Shown here in pieces: positions 11,901 through 18,039 of a DNA stretch of 64,000 bases. Position 1 is the stretch's first letter; each line of letters opens with the position of its first letter. The DNA is from Pedobacter sp. Leaf216 (lineage in GTDB: Bacteria; Bacteroidota; Bacteroidia; Sphingobacteriales; Sphingobacteriaceae). The notes under the pieces are model-generated. The model ran no database searches. It saw only the letters and a program-made list of their open reading frames with translations, and was not told the DNA's origin. The position numbers were made by a program, and so were the translations under genes. Location of the stretch: NCBI RefSeq assembly GCF_001421515.1, contig NZ_LMKM01000002.1, positions 115,827 through 179,826 on the forward strand, in the 5' to 3' direction.

Positions 11901-12008
11901 ATTTTGCGCATACGATTTCGAGTAAAAGAGCGTTAAAAGAATGATGATTGCAACGAAAGTATTGCGGATAATCCCTATTCGGGACGAGAAAGTATGAGTT
12001 TTCATCAT
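1..12008 (-). CDS. Giant secreted modular Ig-like/He_PIG repeat protein (C-terminus beyond window)
   Basis: One minus-strand frame stays open from the ATG pair at 12008/12005 to the left edge, giving at least 4,002 codons. I checked the frame at several points (near 226, 2097, 5646 and 10689) and it is constant. The first 34 residues form a signal peptide with a hydrophobic core and an SYA|Q cleavage site. Next comes a beta-rich module of about 150 residues, found in five copies (near 10890-11390, 8340-8800, 5824-6290, 4585-5045 and 3335-3810). Between these lie Ig-like domains with paired cysteines and ten He_PIG-like domains carrying PPGLTFNP and ITGTPTQ signatures. The part nearest the left edge is about eleven tandem Ig-like repeats of 89-90 residues. 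The architecture fits a cell-surface or secreted adhesin-type protein. A C-terminal type IX secretion or gliding-motility domain would be expected beyond position 1, but that is inference. No enzymatic domain is visible. Confidence 0.93.
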   Translation of the reverse strand, partial: MMKTHTFSSRIGIIRNTFVAIIILLTLFYSKSYAQNKVFANNVSAQSRVDNASNATLNDNTFATVNSYGGIAVGIGGYSGELELKYPTPLLAGVTSYIRIDFDGDILNRLLGGSLGGLLANVGGTVVLGNHSFEVGARNGASTVLTGSSTAAFSTDNIKIVKDANGFFYVAIRPAQAYDRVYIKDVTNAVLLGVSNSTRVYNAFYVSGTDPCAQAFATGFEGTGITLDALQLGSSGVTNSERAIDTDPNNFSTLSLGVLGVTSSISQNFYFTTPSNAGDDINLRFSSTPALLTAGVLQNISVTAYSGDTQVYTTTAASLLNLDLLGLLNSGQPVTVPFSPGAAVVYDRVKVTLGSVLTLNATQTINVYGVTRSAPRPTFTAPASNAIAACYNTTVPLTATTASANELIWYDVIEGGTALQTVAYNGTFTTPALTANKTYYVAARKSGCTTESTRVPVVITVNPQIIFNGATLINATPGFAYAKQLDAATGGTAGYTYALAAGSTLPAGLTLSATGAITGTPTVANAYTFSVVATDAKGCKATATYSLTVTAALVLTPGALPNGITGTVYPTQTIPAATGGTGPYVYTATGVPPGLTFNPTTREITGTPTQPGNYTIPVTVVDANGNTITSNYTVKITDPLLLPPATLADGTTGTVYTTQIIPSATGGTTPYTYSATGLPPGLTFNPSTKAITGTPTTAGTYTVPVTVTDADGKTVTTNYTINVNNPLLLPAATLPDGTEGTVYATQTLPSATGGVGPYTYAATGLPAGLSFNPTTREVTGTPTQAGNYTIGVTVTDSQGKTANNTYPIKVNGTLTLPTRTLPNGIVGTSYLPQTLPAVTGGTAPYTYAATNLPPGLSFNPTTREITGTPTQGGTYNVAVTATDANNNKATTTYAITVTVNAPVVASATVCTGSTATLTVSNLQAGVTYNWYASTGSTPLVTGNNGTFVTPAISSATVFYVEAVSGTAISTRTSVTVSVNPPATLATVTTNNQVINSGQTTTLTATADAGNTIAWFDAPTGGTQVGSGTSFTTPALTATKIYYIETTNANGCISASRVPVTVTVINGGGATACNAANGQSTGINGICLLCAVNGAGNSTDANANNFTRISLAVGATATGYQQLIFPSTGVATDSIRLDLALPTGLADVGLLNNVTVTVLNGTTVVKTVQLNGGLLSLQLLSGNRFAATVLAGGAYDRVQVSFGALVSALTSLDIYGATVVYPNPTFIAGAQCICSGSTATLSATANGGTTLAWFDAPTGGNQVGTGANFTTPALTVTTTYYVQVSKGTCSNTTRVPVVISVNPAIVFAGTTLTNATIASPYSKQLPVATGGTPGYTYTLASGSTLPAGLTLSTAGLVSGTPTATGNPTFDVVATDTKGCSTTSTFTLTVTPALALAPGALPNGVTGTAYTTNGIPAATGGTGPYTYTATSLPPGLTFNPATREITGTPTQIGTYTIPVTVTDANGNTITANYTIKVTDPLVLPAATLANGTTGTVYPTQTIPSATGGSTPYTYAATGLPPGLTFDPATRAISGTPTQAGTFTVPVTVTDADGKTATNNYTIVVVDPLLLPAATLPDGTEGTVYATQTLPSATGGVGPYTYAATNLPAGLTFNPATREVSGTPTQAGNYAIGVIATDSEGRTASNTYALKVIGVLSLPGASLPNGIVGTPYPTQTLPAVTGGTAPYTYLATNLPPGLSFNTATREITGTPTLGGTFTISLTATDANGNKATTAYSITVTVNAPVVAAATVCAGSSATLSVSNLQAGVTYNWYAATGSTPLVTNNTGVFVTPVVTAPTVFYVEAVSGTAVSSRTAVNVSVNPSATLATVTTNSQVINAGQSTTLLATADAGNTIQWYDAATGGTQVGTGTSFTTPTLAATTTYYVETTTASGCKSASRVPVTVTVLNNGGGTACNAANAQNSGITGICLLCGITGAGNSTDADPANFTRISLSVGVGSSGYQQLIFPAAGTATDSLRLDLALPTGLADVGLLNNVTVTVLNGTTVVKTVQLNGGLLNLQLLSGNRFAATILAGGAYDRVQVSFGALVTALTSLDVYGATVIYPNPTVTAGAQTICAGSTATLTATANGGTTLAWYDAATGGTQLATGETFTTPALTATTTYYIQVSKGGCPNVTRVPVTVTVTPALPTPVLATIANVCEGSSATLSVANPDAAVTYKWYDAATGGNLIFTGAIFPTPALTAATTYYVEASQGNCTSAARAAAAVSVNPRPVLPVVTASSSTVSPGQTAILTASSADPTNTFNWYTSNTSTTPVYVGATYVTPPLLATTTYYVESVSTNGCTSASRVQVTITVDGNGSPNPVPCEAATTQVGGVTGVALLSGVFNPALAIDNDTQTASSLVMPVGALGASVYQRVGFGSLSKVGDTVRVLVSSPGKLLSLSLLGNAAITTYVGTNSNGDSRLLNDNLLNIQLLSGNTQALITFVPTSVFDGVEVRLNSGVLGALTSINLNYAQRILVAPTVTSANVTACVGQTAQLEVSNPSASLTYRWYDATGTYLSGKDGIIFTTPVLTGDTKFYVAAVSATGCVSYKTVVNVTTNPAPVTPDLLSASVNTCPNTSVTFQVKNPIAGTTYNWYDSATSTTVLFTGDNFTTPLITANTSYFVAAVNGCGTSSTRTEGKIILGTIDVPVITPPSITISEGAVAVLKATSSTAGATINWYTTANGTVPVFTGETYVTPQLTTTTTYYVEATVPGGCTATSRATVTVTVIPNGNPVVTPCGAATTTVASGVTGLGVLAGVFNPTFAVDNDINTGSSLVIPVGLLGSSVYHQVGFTGLSNVGDTLRVKITTPGTLLSVAVLPNLTVTTFQGTTSNNDAVAVSNPLINLKLLSGGTSAILTFVPTNRFDGVELRLSSGLLGALTSVNLDYAQRVITTPTVTAATASACQGSSATLSVQNPQAGVTYKWYLGTTYQAGKDGVTFTTDPALTAGTYTYSVTATANGCETLGTKVLVTVLPPAVTPIPSTTNPATTCIGTSATLSVQAVAGITYNWYDAAVGGNMLVTNNSNFTTPANLAAGTYNYYIEAVSGAGCTNPTRAVVSITVNPSALATDLTVTGTTSLCASGTAVLTATSTTVTSPVFTWYTDAALTQVAFVGAVFNTPAINVTTKYYVTVSGTNKCANTPGNAKEVTIMVNPVAGPTDINVAGTSTTCGGSSVTLNATSTTVTNPIFTWYSDAALTTVAFTGANFITPALSATTTYYVTVKGDNKCENTAATAKPITITVNPAATDADIAITGITSICKGSTAALSASTTTVINPVFTWYSNAALTTVAYVGASFTTPALNATTTYYVTVRGDNKCENLAANAEVVTVTVKDFATAADIAVSDAKICAGSTTMLMASSTTVTQPVFTWYSDASLTSVVFTGPTFTVTGLTATTTYYVTVKGANKCENSAADAKVVTVTVNPLATTTDIILSGSTSACAGSSAVLSATSPTVTNPVFTWYSDAALTNVSFIGATYTTPALNSTTTYYVTVKGDNKCENAPGTARVITITVNPVATASDITATDATICAGSGTTLVASTTTVTNPTFTWYNDAALTSVAYVGTSFVTPVLTATTKYYVTVKGDNKCENSGTTAKVVTVNVNQGATLADITLSAPTLVCGSGTAVINASSTTVTNPVFTWYNDASLTSVAFTGPIFTTPVLTTTTTYYVTVKGTNRCENTAANAAAVTIKVNPIAVASDVVVSGSTNICGGSAAVLTASSTTVTNPVFTWYTNATLTDVAFVGAVFTTPTLTANTTYYVTVKGDNKCENSAATAKSVNVVVNPVASATDVTAADATICAGSSASLVASTTTVTNPIFTWYSDAALTTPVFTGATFNTPALTATTKYYLTIKGDNRCESSAANAKVVTVNVNAGATAADITLSTPARVCGSGTAVINASSTTVTNPVFTWYNDASLTSVAFTGPIFTTPVLTTTTTYYVTVKGSNKCENTAANAKTVTITVNPIAVATDIAVNGSTSVCASSAATLAATSTTVTNPIFTWYSDAALNTV
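5585..10618 (-). repeat. Two tandem copies of an 839-codon (2,517 bp) protein module
   Basis: Sequence at 5585-8101 is repeated at 8102-10618 with a constant offset of 2,517 bp, for example the matching blocks starting at 5824 and 8341. Each copy encodes five He_PIG-like domains, two or three Ig-like domains and one copy of the module of about 150 residues seen at the protein N-terminus. A third, partial copy continues from 10619 to about 11400. The copies differ by scattered substitutions, so the duplication is not brand new, and the frame is preserved. Confidence 0.85.
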
Positions 12009-12091
12009 GTCAGGCGTTATTTAGAAGACTTACTATGTGGGAATGCTACTGTTTGGTAAATGTTTTTTTCAAGTGCATTATATAATTATGA

Positions 12092-12099
12092 CAAATCTA
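12092..12099 (-). promoter_or_regulatory. Candidate -7 box for the giant surface-protein gene
   Basis: The minus strand reads TAGATTTG, matching the Bacteroidota -7 consensus TAnnTTTG, 84 bp before the start codon. No convincing TTG -33 element lies 17-23 bp upstream, so this is only a candidate. Confidence 0.35.
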
Positions 12100-12130
12100 A
12101 ATCTAGAATAGCATCCTATCTTATCCATTG

Positions 12131-12165
12131 CTATTCATTTTTATGCATTTCATTCTATTCATTTT
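12131..12165. promoter_or_regulatory. Direct repeat in the divergent intergenic region
   Basis: The 11-mer CTATTCATTTT occurs at 12131-12141 and again at 12155-12165, a 24-bp spacing. It lies between the giant protein gene and the STAND gene. It could be a regulator site, but the region is AT-rich and chance is possible. Confidence 0.3.
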
Positions 12166-12251
12166 ATTCATACAGGCCGATCTTAGTGAATAGATTTCCT
12201 CAATTGTGAAATTATGATGACATTAGCGGTAGTCATCCCATCTGTTAATTC

Positions 12252-14843
12252 ATGAATGCTAACGATCTCCTTATCGAACTCAGGAAATTTGTCCTTATAA
12301 AATCTGGTTTGAGAAATATCGACCCGGCTCATTGTAAGATTATTTCTGAATACGTATTTCAAGAAACCAAAAACTATGTAAGTGAAACCACGATAAAGCG
12401 CTTTTTTGGCTTCGCGAACACTTTGCACAAGTTTTCGTTGTTTACCTTGAACAGTTTATCTCAATATATTGGTTATAACGACTGGGATTCGTTCTGCAAA
12501 GACAAGGAAAACCAAACCACCTCTGTTCAGAGTATTTGGCAGGATTTAAAATTAAAAGCACATGCCATTACAGAGGTATCGCTTATCGCAAAGAAAAATA
12601 ATTCGGGCGTTCCATTTAATGCAACCGCAAACAGAAGTTTCTTTTATCCCGATTTCGATTATTTTTTAAAAAACAATTATCAGTTTACTACAATAAGCGC
12701 GCAACCAGGTCAGGGCAAATCGATTTTGCTTGCGCATATGGTAGAATATTTCTTCTTCTCAGAAAACGCACTTTATAAAAATGACATTGTTTTACTGGTT
12801 AACTCTACCAGTATTAATACGATAATACAAAATGGCGGTACGTTAAAAGATTGGTTTTTAAAAGAATTTAAGTTTGGCAGTCTTACCGAACTAATCAGTT
12901 TTTTCAAAAAGAACCCCGAAAAACGCGAAGGCCGCTTTATTATAATTGTTGATGGTGTAGACGAGCACCTGGCCAGAAGTAATTACTTTAAAACCTTTAT
13001 AGATTTTTTATACAGTATTGAAGAAAACAACTTTGTTAAACTGGTTTTCGGTTTACGAACAAATAGCTGGATTAACCTTCAGCCTGCTATAAACGGTTCT
13101 GCATCTTTAACCAAAGCCTGGTATACAGGCTTGTTTTACGATGAAGATACGTTGAGCAATGTACCCCCATTAAATATTGATGAGGTGCTGTACACGCTAA
13201 GCCACATCGAAAACAAAATCATCAATAGGGCCGATGTTAGTCCACCCCTACTAGCACAATTTAAAACTCCTTTCTGGCTTCAGGTTTATTTTAAACTTAA
13301 AGATGAAAATCACCATCTGGAGCTGAATAACCCTTTATTGTGTTACGAGTTGATCAGCTATTTTTTAGAAAGACGGGTTTTTCTGGCAAAAAAGAGTACC
13401 GAAAAAATATTTTTACTCAAAAAAATAAGCGATTGCATTTCTGAAGGCAATAAAAAATTAAGGGTATCAAAAGAAAAGATTTTAAGCTATATCAACTGCT
13501 ATCCTGATGCTTATGAAGAACTTTTGCACGCAGGGATTATTATCGAAGAAAAAAGATTAAGCACAACCATCCCAACGGAAATTGTACGTTTTTTAAGCGA
13601 CGATATTTATACTTATTTCCTTTTTATTCAAATCACCGATAAATTCGACTACAAGCCTGGTAAATTATTTTTCGAGCATATTTTAGCGAGCTTCCCTGCA
13701 CAAAATGCACGTAGAGACCATATTTTAAACTGGTCTATCCGCTTTTGCGTAAACAGGAATGAAATTGCAGCCTTAAAAAACATATTTAAACTTTCGTTTA
13801 CCAATATCGAAAAAAACAATGCTTTCGATTTTATCTGCCATGTGTCTAAATTCGAATTGGGTAAACCCAACTCCAACTTTAATAAGTTAACTATAGATAT
13901 CGATTTCATCGACATCATGGCTTCTGGCAGAACCATGAGTACACTTTATAAAGAAACCATTAAAACAATTTCTGAGAATGTACTGAATGAAGATATCCAG
14001 ATTATGCTCCATGTAATCGAATGCAACGTACACCTTATTGATGTAGATAAGGTATCGCTGGGCAATACCATGCAGTTGTTAAAAAGAAATTATAAAAGAT
14101 TAAATGAGCTTTTTCCAATTAACCCATACGATCTAATTTTATACTTTTACAACAACCTGATTAACAAGCCTAACGAAAGCAAAAGCCTTGAAGATAAAAT
14201 CATAAAACTTTGCCAGGAAATAGACCGGAGTACACCAAAAAGAAATGAGGAAATTTCTTCTGCCGAAATACTCTCTTACCGGATGGTATTGATTACGCTG
14301 TTTTCGCAAAAGAGTTATGCAGAATGCCATCGTTTTATTATGGCCATATTAAGTAAATATCCAAATATTTTTTATGTAAGGCATTCAGTTTTCTCCCCGT
14401 TTTTACTCCTTCATTTAGGGCAAACCTACATTAAGCTCAATTACTTTAAAAAAGCACAGCGCATTATCCAGTTCGTAGATAAAATAATCAGTAGCGATTA
14501 TACGTACTATACCAATTTTATCCTGGCCAGTTTCAGCATTTTTAAAGCAAACTTTTATAATGCTACGCACAATTATGAACAGGCACTTATAGAAACCAAC
14601 CGCGGACTGGAAATTACAGGGAAGAATGATTTTAAAATGTTCGAAATTGCTTTTTTGTTAAGCAAAATTGATACACTGAAACATACGGAAGAATCAGAAG
14701 AGGTATCGAACGTAATTAAAGAACTGCTTAATTTTCTAACCATACACAAACTTTCCATGCCCGATTATTCAAATCTAAGTGGAACCGAGTTTGAGCATAC
14801 TTTTAAGATTTTAAAATCTTACCGCCGGCATCAGAACTTATAA
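12252..14843 (+). CDS. STAND-type P-loop NTPase with N-terminal Bacteroidota helical domain
   Basis: The 863-residue protein has three parts. Residues 1-85 form a helical domain with the pattern SETTIKRFFGF then FTLNSLSQYIGYNDWDSF, a type that recurs at the front of Bacteroidota regulators and may be HTH-like. A P-loop NTPase follows: Walker A is AQPGQGKS (150-157) and Walker B is FIIIVDGVDE (229-238). The VDGVDE ending fits STAND/NACHT-type ATPases. From about residue 500 to the end the sequence is all-helical and looks like TPR or similar repeats, the usual ligand-sensing part of STAND proteins. No effector nuclease, protease or TIR domain and no membrane segment is recognisable. The gene stands alone, divergent from the giant surface-protein gene with 243 bp between them. 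STAND proteins serve in regulation or anti-phage defence; which applies here cannot be told from sequence. Confidence 0.8.
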   Translation: MNANDLLIELRKFVLIKSGLRNIDPAHCKIISEYVFQETKNYVSETTIKRFFGFANTLHKFSLFTLNSLSQYIGYNDWDSFCKDKENQTTSVQSIWQDLKLKAHAITEVSLIAKKNNSGVPFNATANRSFFYPDFDYFLKNNYQFTTISAQPGQGKSILLAHMVEYFFFSENALYKNDIVLLVNSTSINTIIQNGGTLKDWFLKEFKFGSLTELISFFKKNPEKREGRFIIIVDGVDEHLARSNYFKTFIDFLYSIEENNFVKLVFGLRTNSWINLQPAINGSASLTKAWYTGLFYDEDTLSNVPPLNIDEVLYTLSHIENKIINRADVSPPLLAQFKTPFWLQVYFKLKDENHHLELNNPLLCYELISYFLERRVFLAKKSTEKIFLLKKISDCISEGNKKLRVSKEKILSYINCYPDAYEELLHAGIIIEEKRLSTTIPTEIVRFLSDDIYTYFLFIQITDKFDYKPGKLFFEHILASFPAQNARRDHILNWSIRFCVNRNEIAALKNIFKLSFTNIEKNNAFDFICHVSKFELGKPNSNFNKLTIDIDFIDIMASGRTMSTLYKETIKTISENVLNEDIQIMLHVIECNVHLIDVDKVSLGNTMQLLKRNYKRLNELFPINPYDLILYFYNNLINKPNESKSLEDKIIKLCQEIDRSTPKRNEEISSAEILSYRMVLITLFSQKSYAECHRFIMAILSKYPNIFYVRHSVFSPFLLLHLGQTYIKLNYFKKAQRIIQFVDKIISSDYTYYTNFILASFSIFKANFYNATHNYEQALIETNRGLEITGKNDFKMFEIAFLLSKIDTLKHTEESEEVSNVIKELLNFLTIHKLSMPDYSNLSGTEFEHTFKILKSYRRHQNL

Positions 14844-15189
14844 AAATTACTGTAATCGTCAGAAATCATTCATTTTGTCGCGGTAAATACCATTTGAAAC
14901 GCAGAAATGAGTTGGTTTAGGCAGAAGCCGTTGACTTTTAACCCGCTTTTTTCAAGTACATAGAACTGTTCATTTCCTGACCACAATAAATATATTGTTC
15001 ATTGTTGGGAGCGCAAAGCCTGTGAAAAACACGAAATTTCTTCCCGTTTTACGCTTTTACGCTTCGCTTCCTCGTGCCTCGTTGCTGCAGGGTAAAACGC
15101 TTCAACCGGGGCTAAGTAGTCACTTAGTATTTCATATTAAGGGTTGCAAAGTGCAGAAGCCGATGTTTTTAAACCCGATTGCAGTGAAC

Positions 15190-15210
15190 ATACCAATCCT
15201 TCATTGGTAT
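15190..15210. repeat. Hairpin in repeat unit 2
   Basis: Arms ATACCAAT (15190-15197) and ATTGGTAT (15203-15210) form a perfect 8-bp stem around the loop CCTTC. The same hairpin in unit 4 differs by one compensated base pair. Confidence 0.7.
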
Positions 15211-15701
15211 AAAGCATAAAGCGGGGCTAAAGCTGCCATGTACACAGAACTGTTCATTTCCTGATCAAAATAAATATATTGTTCATTGTTGGGAGCGCAA
15301 AACCTGTGAAAACACGAAATTTCTTCCCGTTTTACGCTTTTACGCTTCACTTCCTCGTTCCTCGTTGCTGCAGGGTAAACGCTTCAACCGGGGCTAAGTG
15401 GCCACTTTGTATTTCATATTAAGGGTTGCAAAGTGCAGAAGCCGACGTTTTTAAACCCGATTTTTTCAAGTACACATAACTGTTAATTTCCTGATCACAA
15501 TAAATATACTGTTCATTTTTGGGAGCGCAAAGCCTATGAAAAACACATAATTTCTTCCCGTTTTACGCTTTTACGCTTCGTTTCTCGTACCTCGTTGCTG
15601 CAGGGTAAACGCTTCAACCGGGGCTAAGTGGCCACTTTGTATTTCATTTGAAAGGTTGCAAAGTGCAGAAGCCGACGTTTTTAAACCCGATTGCAGCGAA
15701 C

Positions 15702-15722
15702 ATACCGATTCTTCATCGGTAT
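15702..15722. repeat. Hairpin in repeat unit 4
   Basis: Arms ATACCGAT (15702-15709) and ATCGGTAT (15715-15722) form a perfect 8-bp stem around the loop TCTTC. Compared with unit 2, the fifth stem pair changed from A-T to G-C on both sides. Confidence 0.7.
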
Positions 15723-15883
15723 AAAGCATAAAGCGGGACTAAAGCTGCCATGTACACAGAACTGTTCATTTCCTGATCATAATAAATATATTTTTAATAT
15801 CAAACATAGAAACTGCGTATCATAATAAAAACCATGGATTTTGATTAAACAGAAACACTTTAACCACAAAATAAATTGATTAT

Positions 15884-16723
15884 TTATTTAATCAGGTTAT
15901 AAAGTTCATCTAATTTAGGTGAAAGTACAATCTCTATGCGTCTGTTTTTGCTTCGTCCATCTGCATTTGCGTTGGTTCCCAGGGGTTGAAATTCCCCTTT
16001 ACCGGTAGCCGTCATTCTTACGCTTTCTACTTTTTCGTTTTCTGTTAAATAACGTACCACAGATGTAGCCCTAAGTACACTTAAATCCCAGTTATCTTTA
16101 ATCTGACCTAAATTGTTTATTTTCTGGTTATCGGTATGGCCCTCAACCGCAATATTAATCTCTGGTTGTTGTTTAAGTACATTGGCCAACTGTGTTAAAG
16201 CTTGTTTACCTTTCTCATCAATAATGATACTTCCGGAAGGGAACAAAAGTTTATCGGTAAGCGAAACATAAACTTTGCCATTTTTAATTTCTACAGTGAG
16301 GCCGCTTTTAGTAAAGCCAAGCAGTGCCTGTTGAAGCTTTTCTTTTAGTGCATTGGTGGCTTCATCACGTTTACGCAAAACTTCTTCTACTTCTTTTAAA
16401 CGCTTTTCGCGGGCAGCCAAATCTCCGGATAGTTTAGTAATTTCTGAAGAAGAGTTATTTTTAAGTTTTTTATAATTTGCATCTATTTCATTGTAATTGC
16501 TTTGCAAATCGCGAAGTTCTTCGGCCATTAAAGTAGTATCCTTCTTTAGCTTATTTACTTCTTTTTCCAAGTTCTCAATTTTAATTAAACCTTCGTTAAA
16601 AGCTGTGTAAAGTGAATCTTTGCTACCCAATAAAGCCTTATACTTTTTAGGCGATAATACAACACATGAGGTTAAGGATGAAATGAACAAAAGAAGAGCA
16701 AAAGCAAGAAAGGTATTTTTCAT
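15884..16723 (-). CDS. OmpA-family lipoprotein
   Basis: The 279-residue protein starts with a lipoprotein signal peptide ending in LTSC (lipobox, Cys20). A long charged coiled-coil follows (about residues 35-135). The C-terminal OmpA/MotB peptidoglycan-binding domain (about 150-270) shows the VEGHTDN motif and the GRSKNRRIEIVL signature that binds diaminopimelate. It should tether the outer membrane to the cell wall. It stands alone on the minus strand, just past the repeat cluster. No obvious terminator follows it. Confidence 0.93.
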   Translation of the reverse strand: MKNTFLAFALLLFISSLTSCVVLSPKKYKALLGSKDSLYTAFNEGLIKIENLEKEVNKLKKDTTLMAEELRDLQSNYNEIDANYKKLKNNSSSEITKLSGDLAAREKRLKEVEEVLRKRDEATNALKEKLQQALLGFTKSGLTVEIKNGKVYVSLTDKLLFPSGSIIIDEKGKQALTQLANVLKQQPEINIAVEGHTDNQKINNLGQIKDNWDLSVLRATSVVRYLTENEKVESVRMTATGKGEFQPLGTNANADGRSKNRRIEIVLSPKLDELYNLIK

Positions 16724-16803
16724 ATTTTATTTTCAAGAGTTAATAGCAAATACAGTTTTTATAGACTAATGGCGCAGTTTAGCTATTTATACAGTTTAAA
16801 CCG

Positions 16804-17466
16804 TTAAGCATCTATAGCATTGCGTAAAAATGCAACTAATGGTTGTACTGTTTTAAAAGAACTTATTAACTTATTAACGAGGTTTGCCTGCAAAAATTCT
16901 TTATCATCAATTTTTGTAGTGGCTTCAAAACTTTTCAATTTTAAGAATTCGATATTTGGATCTGCCGGATCGTACCCTTTAGGGGCATTTTTAAGTGCAT
17001 TATCCAATCCAAGTTTAAAGTCTTTCTTAAATTCCTTGTTGTTGATAATTTCTTTAAAGTCGCTGATATTGTAATCAATTTCCTGTCTGATTAACTTTAA
17101 ATGTGCGGCTTCGGGCATCCAATAACCACCGGCGATAAAACTTTTTCCGGGTTGGATGTGCAAATAATAACCTGGCTCGTTACCACCCTTGCTTTTAGCA
17201 GAAAACCAAATGCCGAAATTATTTTTATACGGATCTTTATTTTTGCTGAAACGCACATCGCGGTAAATGCGCAATAAACTTTTTTTGGGGTCTGTTTCGG
17301 CCGAAATCAATGGATCTACCTTAGCCAGTTCAGGAATAAGTGCTGTAACGAGTGTCAATACATTGGCTTTTGCACTTTCATAAACATCTTTATTGGCGGC
17401 AAACCATTCGCGGTTATTGTTTTCCGCAACATCTGTTATAAAATTGAGTGTTTCTTTTTTAAGCAT
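16804..17466 (-). CDS. DUF2461 domain-containing protein
   Basis: The 220-residue protein is typical in length for the DUF2461 (TIGR02453) family. It has the family features NNREWFAANKDVYE near the N-terminus, the RIYRDVRFSKNKDPYK block around residues 67-82, and GYYLHIQPGKSFIAGG around 98-113. The family has no established biochemical role. No signal peptide or membrane segment is seen, so it is probably cytoplasmic. It has its own short upstream region of degenerate AATGAAC-type repeats. Confidence 0.9.
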   Translation of the reverse strand: MLKKETLNFITDVAENNNREWFAANKDVYESAKANVLTLVTALIPELAKVDPLISAETDPKKSLLRIYRDVRFSKNKDPYKNNFGIWFSAKSKGGNEPGYYLHIQPGKSFIAGGYWMPEAAHLKLIRQEIDYNISDFKEIINNKEFKKDFKLGLDNALKNAPKGYDPADPNIEFLKLKSFEATTKIDDKEFLQANLVNKLISSFKTVQPLVAFLRNAIDA

Positions 17467-17477
17467 ATCTTGAGGTT

Positions 17478-17565
17478 CATTCGTTCACTGATCATTAGTT
17501 CATTGGGTAATTGCAAACTGCCAATTGTAAACTGTAAATTGGCTCTTCGTCATTAGTTAATTAAC
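17478..17565. repeat. Degenerate AATGAAC-type intergenic repeat
   Basis: On the minus strand this non-coding segment reads as imperfect 7-8 bp units (CCAATGAA, CTAATGAT, CAGTGAA, CGAATGAA), preceded by related CAATTTACAG/CAATTGGCAG stretches. Similar units recur at about 47850-47920. It looks like slippage-derived intergenic repeat DNA. Confidence 0.5.
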
Positions 17566-17649
17566 CATTTGTTTATTAAACTCTTGGTTTAACAGTGAAT
17601 ATTGGTTAATGGTTTAGCTTATCGCCCATCGCTAACCGCTAACCAACCC

Positions 17650-18039
17650 CTATTTGTCGTAATATGGCTTATACTTAATGTTTGGCGATAAAACATGAAG
17701 CAGTATAATTCTGGAATAGCGGTAATTAAACGGATACAGGATAAAACAACCTGCGAAAATAACAATCAGGTAATGCCAGAAAGTGGCATCGGTAAGCGGA
17801 CCGAAAGCCAGATAGGTTAAAAAGCTTGCAAAAAGCATCTCGATCACATTCATGGCGTAACTCACATACATGGCTGCATAAAAATACCCAGGCTCAATTT
17901 CGATGCGTTGCGCACAATGACCACAAATTTCTTTGGTATGCTGAATATTCCATCCGTACATGCTGCCTGTACAAATAGCTCCCCTACGGCAATGCGGACA
18001 TTTACAATTTATAATTGCATTAAGCTTTGAGGTTGGCAT
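17650..18039 (-). CDS. DUF983 membrane protein
   Basis: The 129-residue protein has an N-terminal CPHCRRG motif and a CGHC motif (about residue 40), which together look like a four-cysteine zinc ribbon. Two hydrophobic membrane helices follow (about 53-80 and 88-110). This is the usual plan of the DUF983 family, whose function is unknown. Its ATG overlaps the stop of the upstream toxin gene by one base (TAATG), so the two are translationally coupled. Why a DUF983 gene rides with a toxin-antitoxin pair is unclear. Confidence 0.85.
   Translation of the reverse strand: MPTSKLNAIINCKCPHCRRGAICTGSMYGWNIQHTKEICGHCAQRIEIEPGYFYAAMYVSYAMNVIEMLFASFLTYLAFGPLTDATFWHYLIVIFAGCFILYPFNYRYSRIILLHVLSPNIKYKPYYDK

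Larger units (their letters stand above)
14921..15790. repeat. Non-coding alternating A-B-A-B repeat cluster
   Basis: This gene-free stretch of about 1 kb consists of four related units beginning with GCAGAAGCC at 14921, 15153, 15435 and 15665 (lengths 232, 282, 230 and a truncated last one). Units 1 and 3 share one form. Units 2 and 4 carry an extra segment of about 50 bp that includes a perfect hairpin. The higher-order period is thus about 514 bp. Shared blocks include a TTTACGCTTTTACGCTTC stretch, GGGAGCGCAAAGCC, and CGCTTCAACCGGGGCTAAG. No sustained ORF is conserved between units. It resembles the dispersed intergenic repeats of Pedobacter-type genomes. Confidence 0.85.

Noticed and set aside
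12183..12428. Minus-strand ORF overlapping the start of the STAND gene
   Set aside because: It is opposite a well-supported protein domain and its own product is not recognisable.
14995..15219. Plus-strand ORF of 74 residues in the repeat cluster
   Set aside because: The frame is not kept in the other copies of the repeat, so coding is unlikely.
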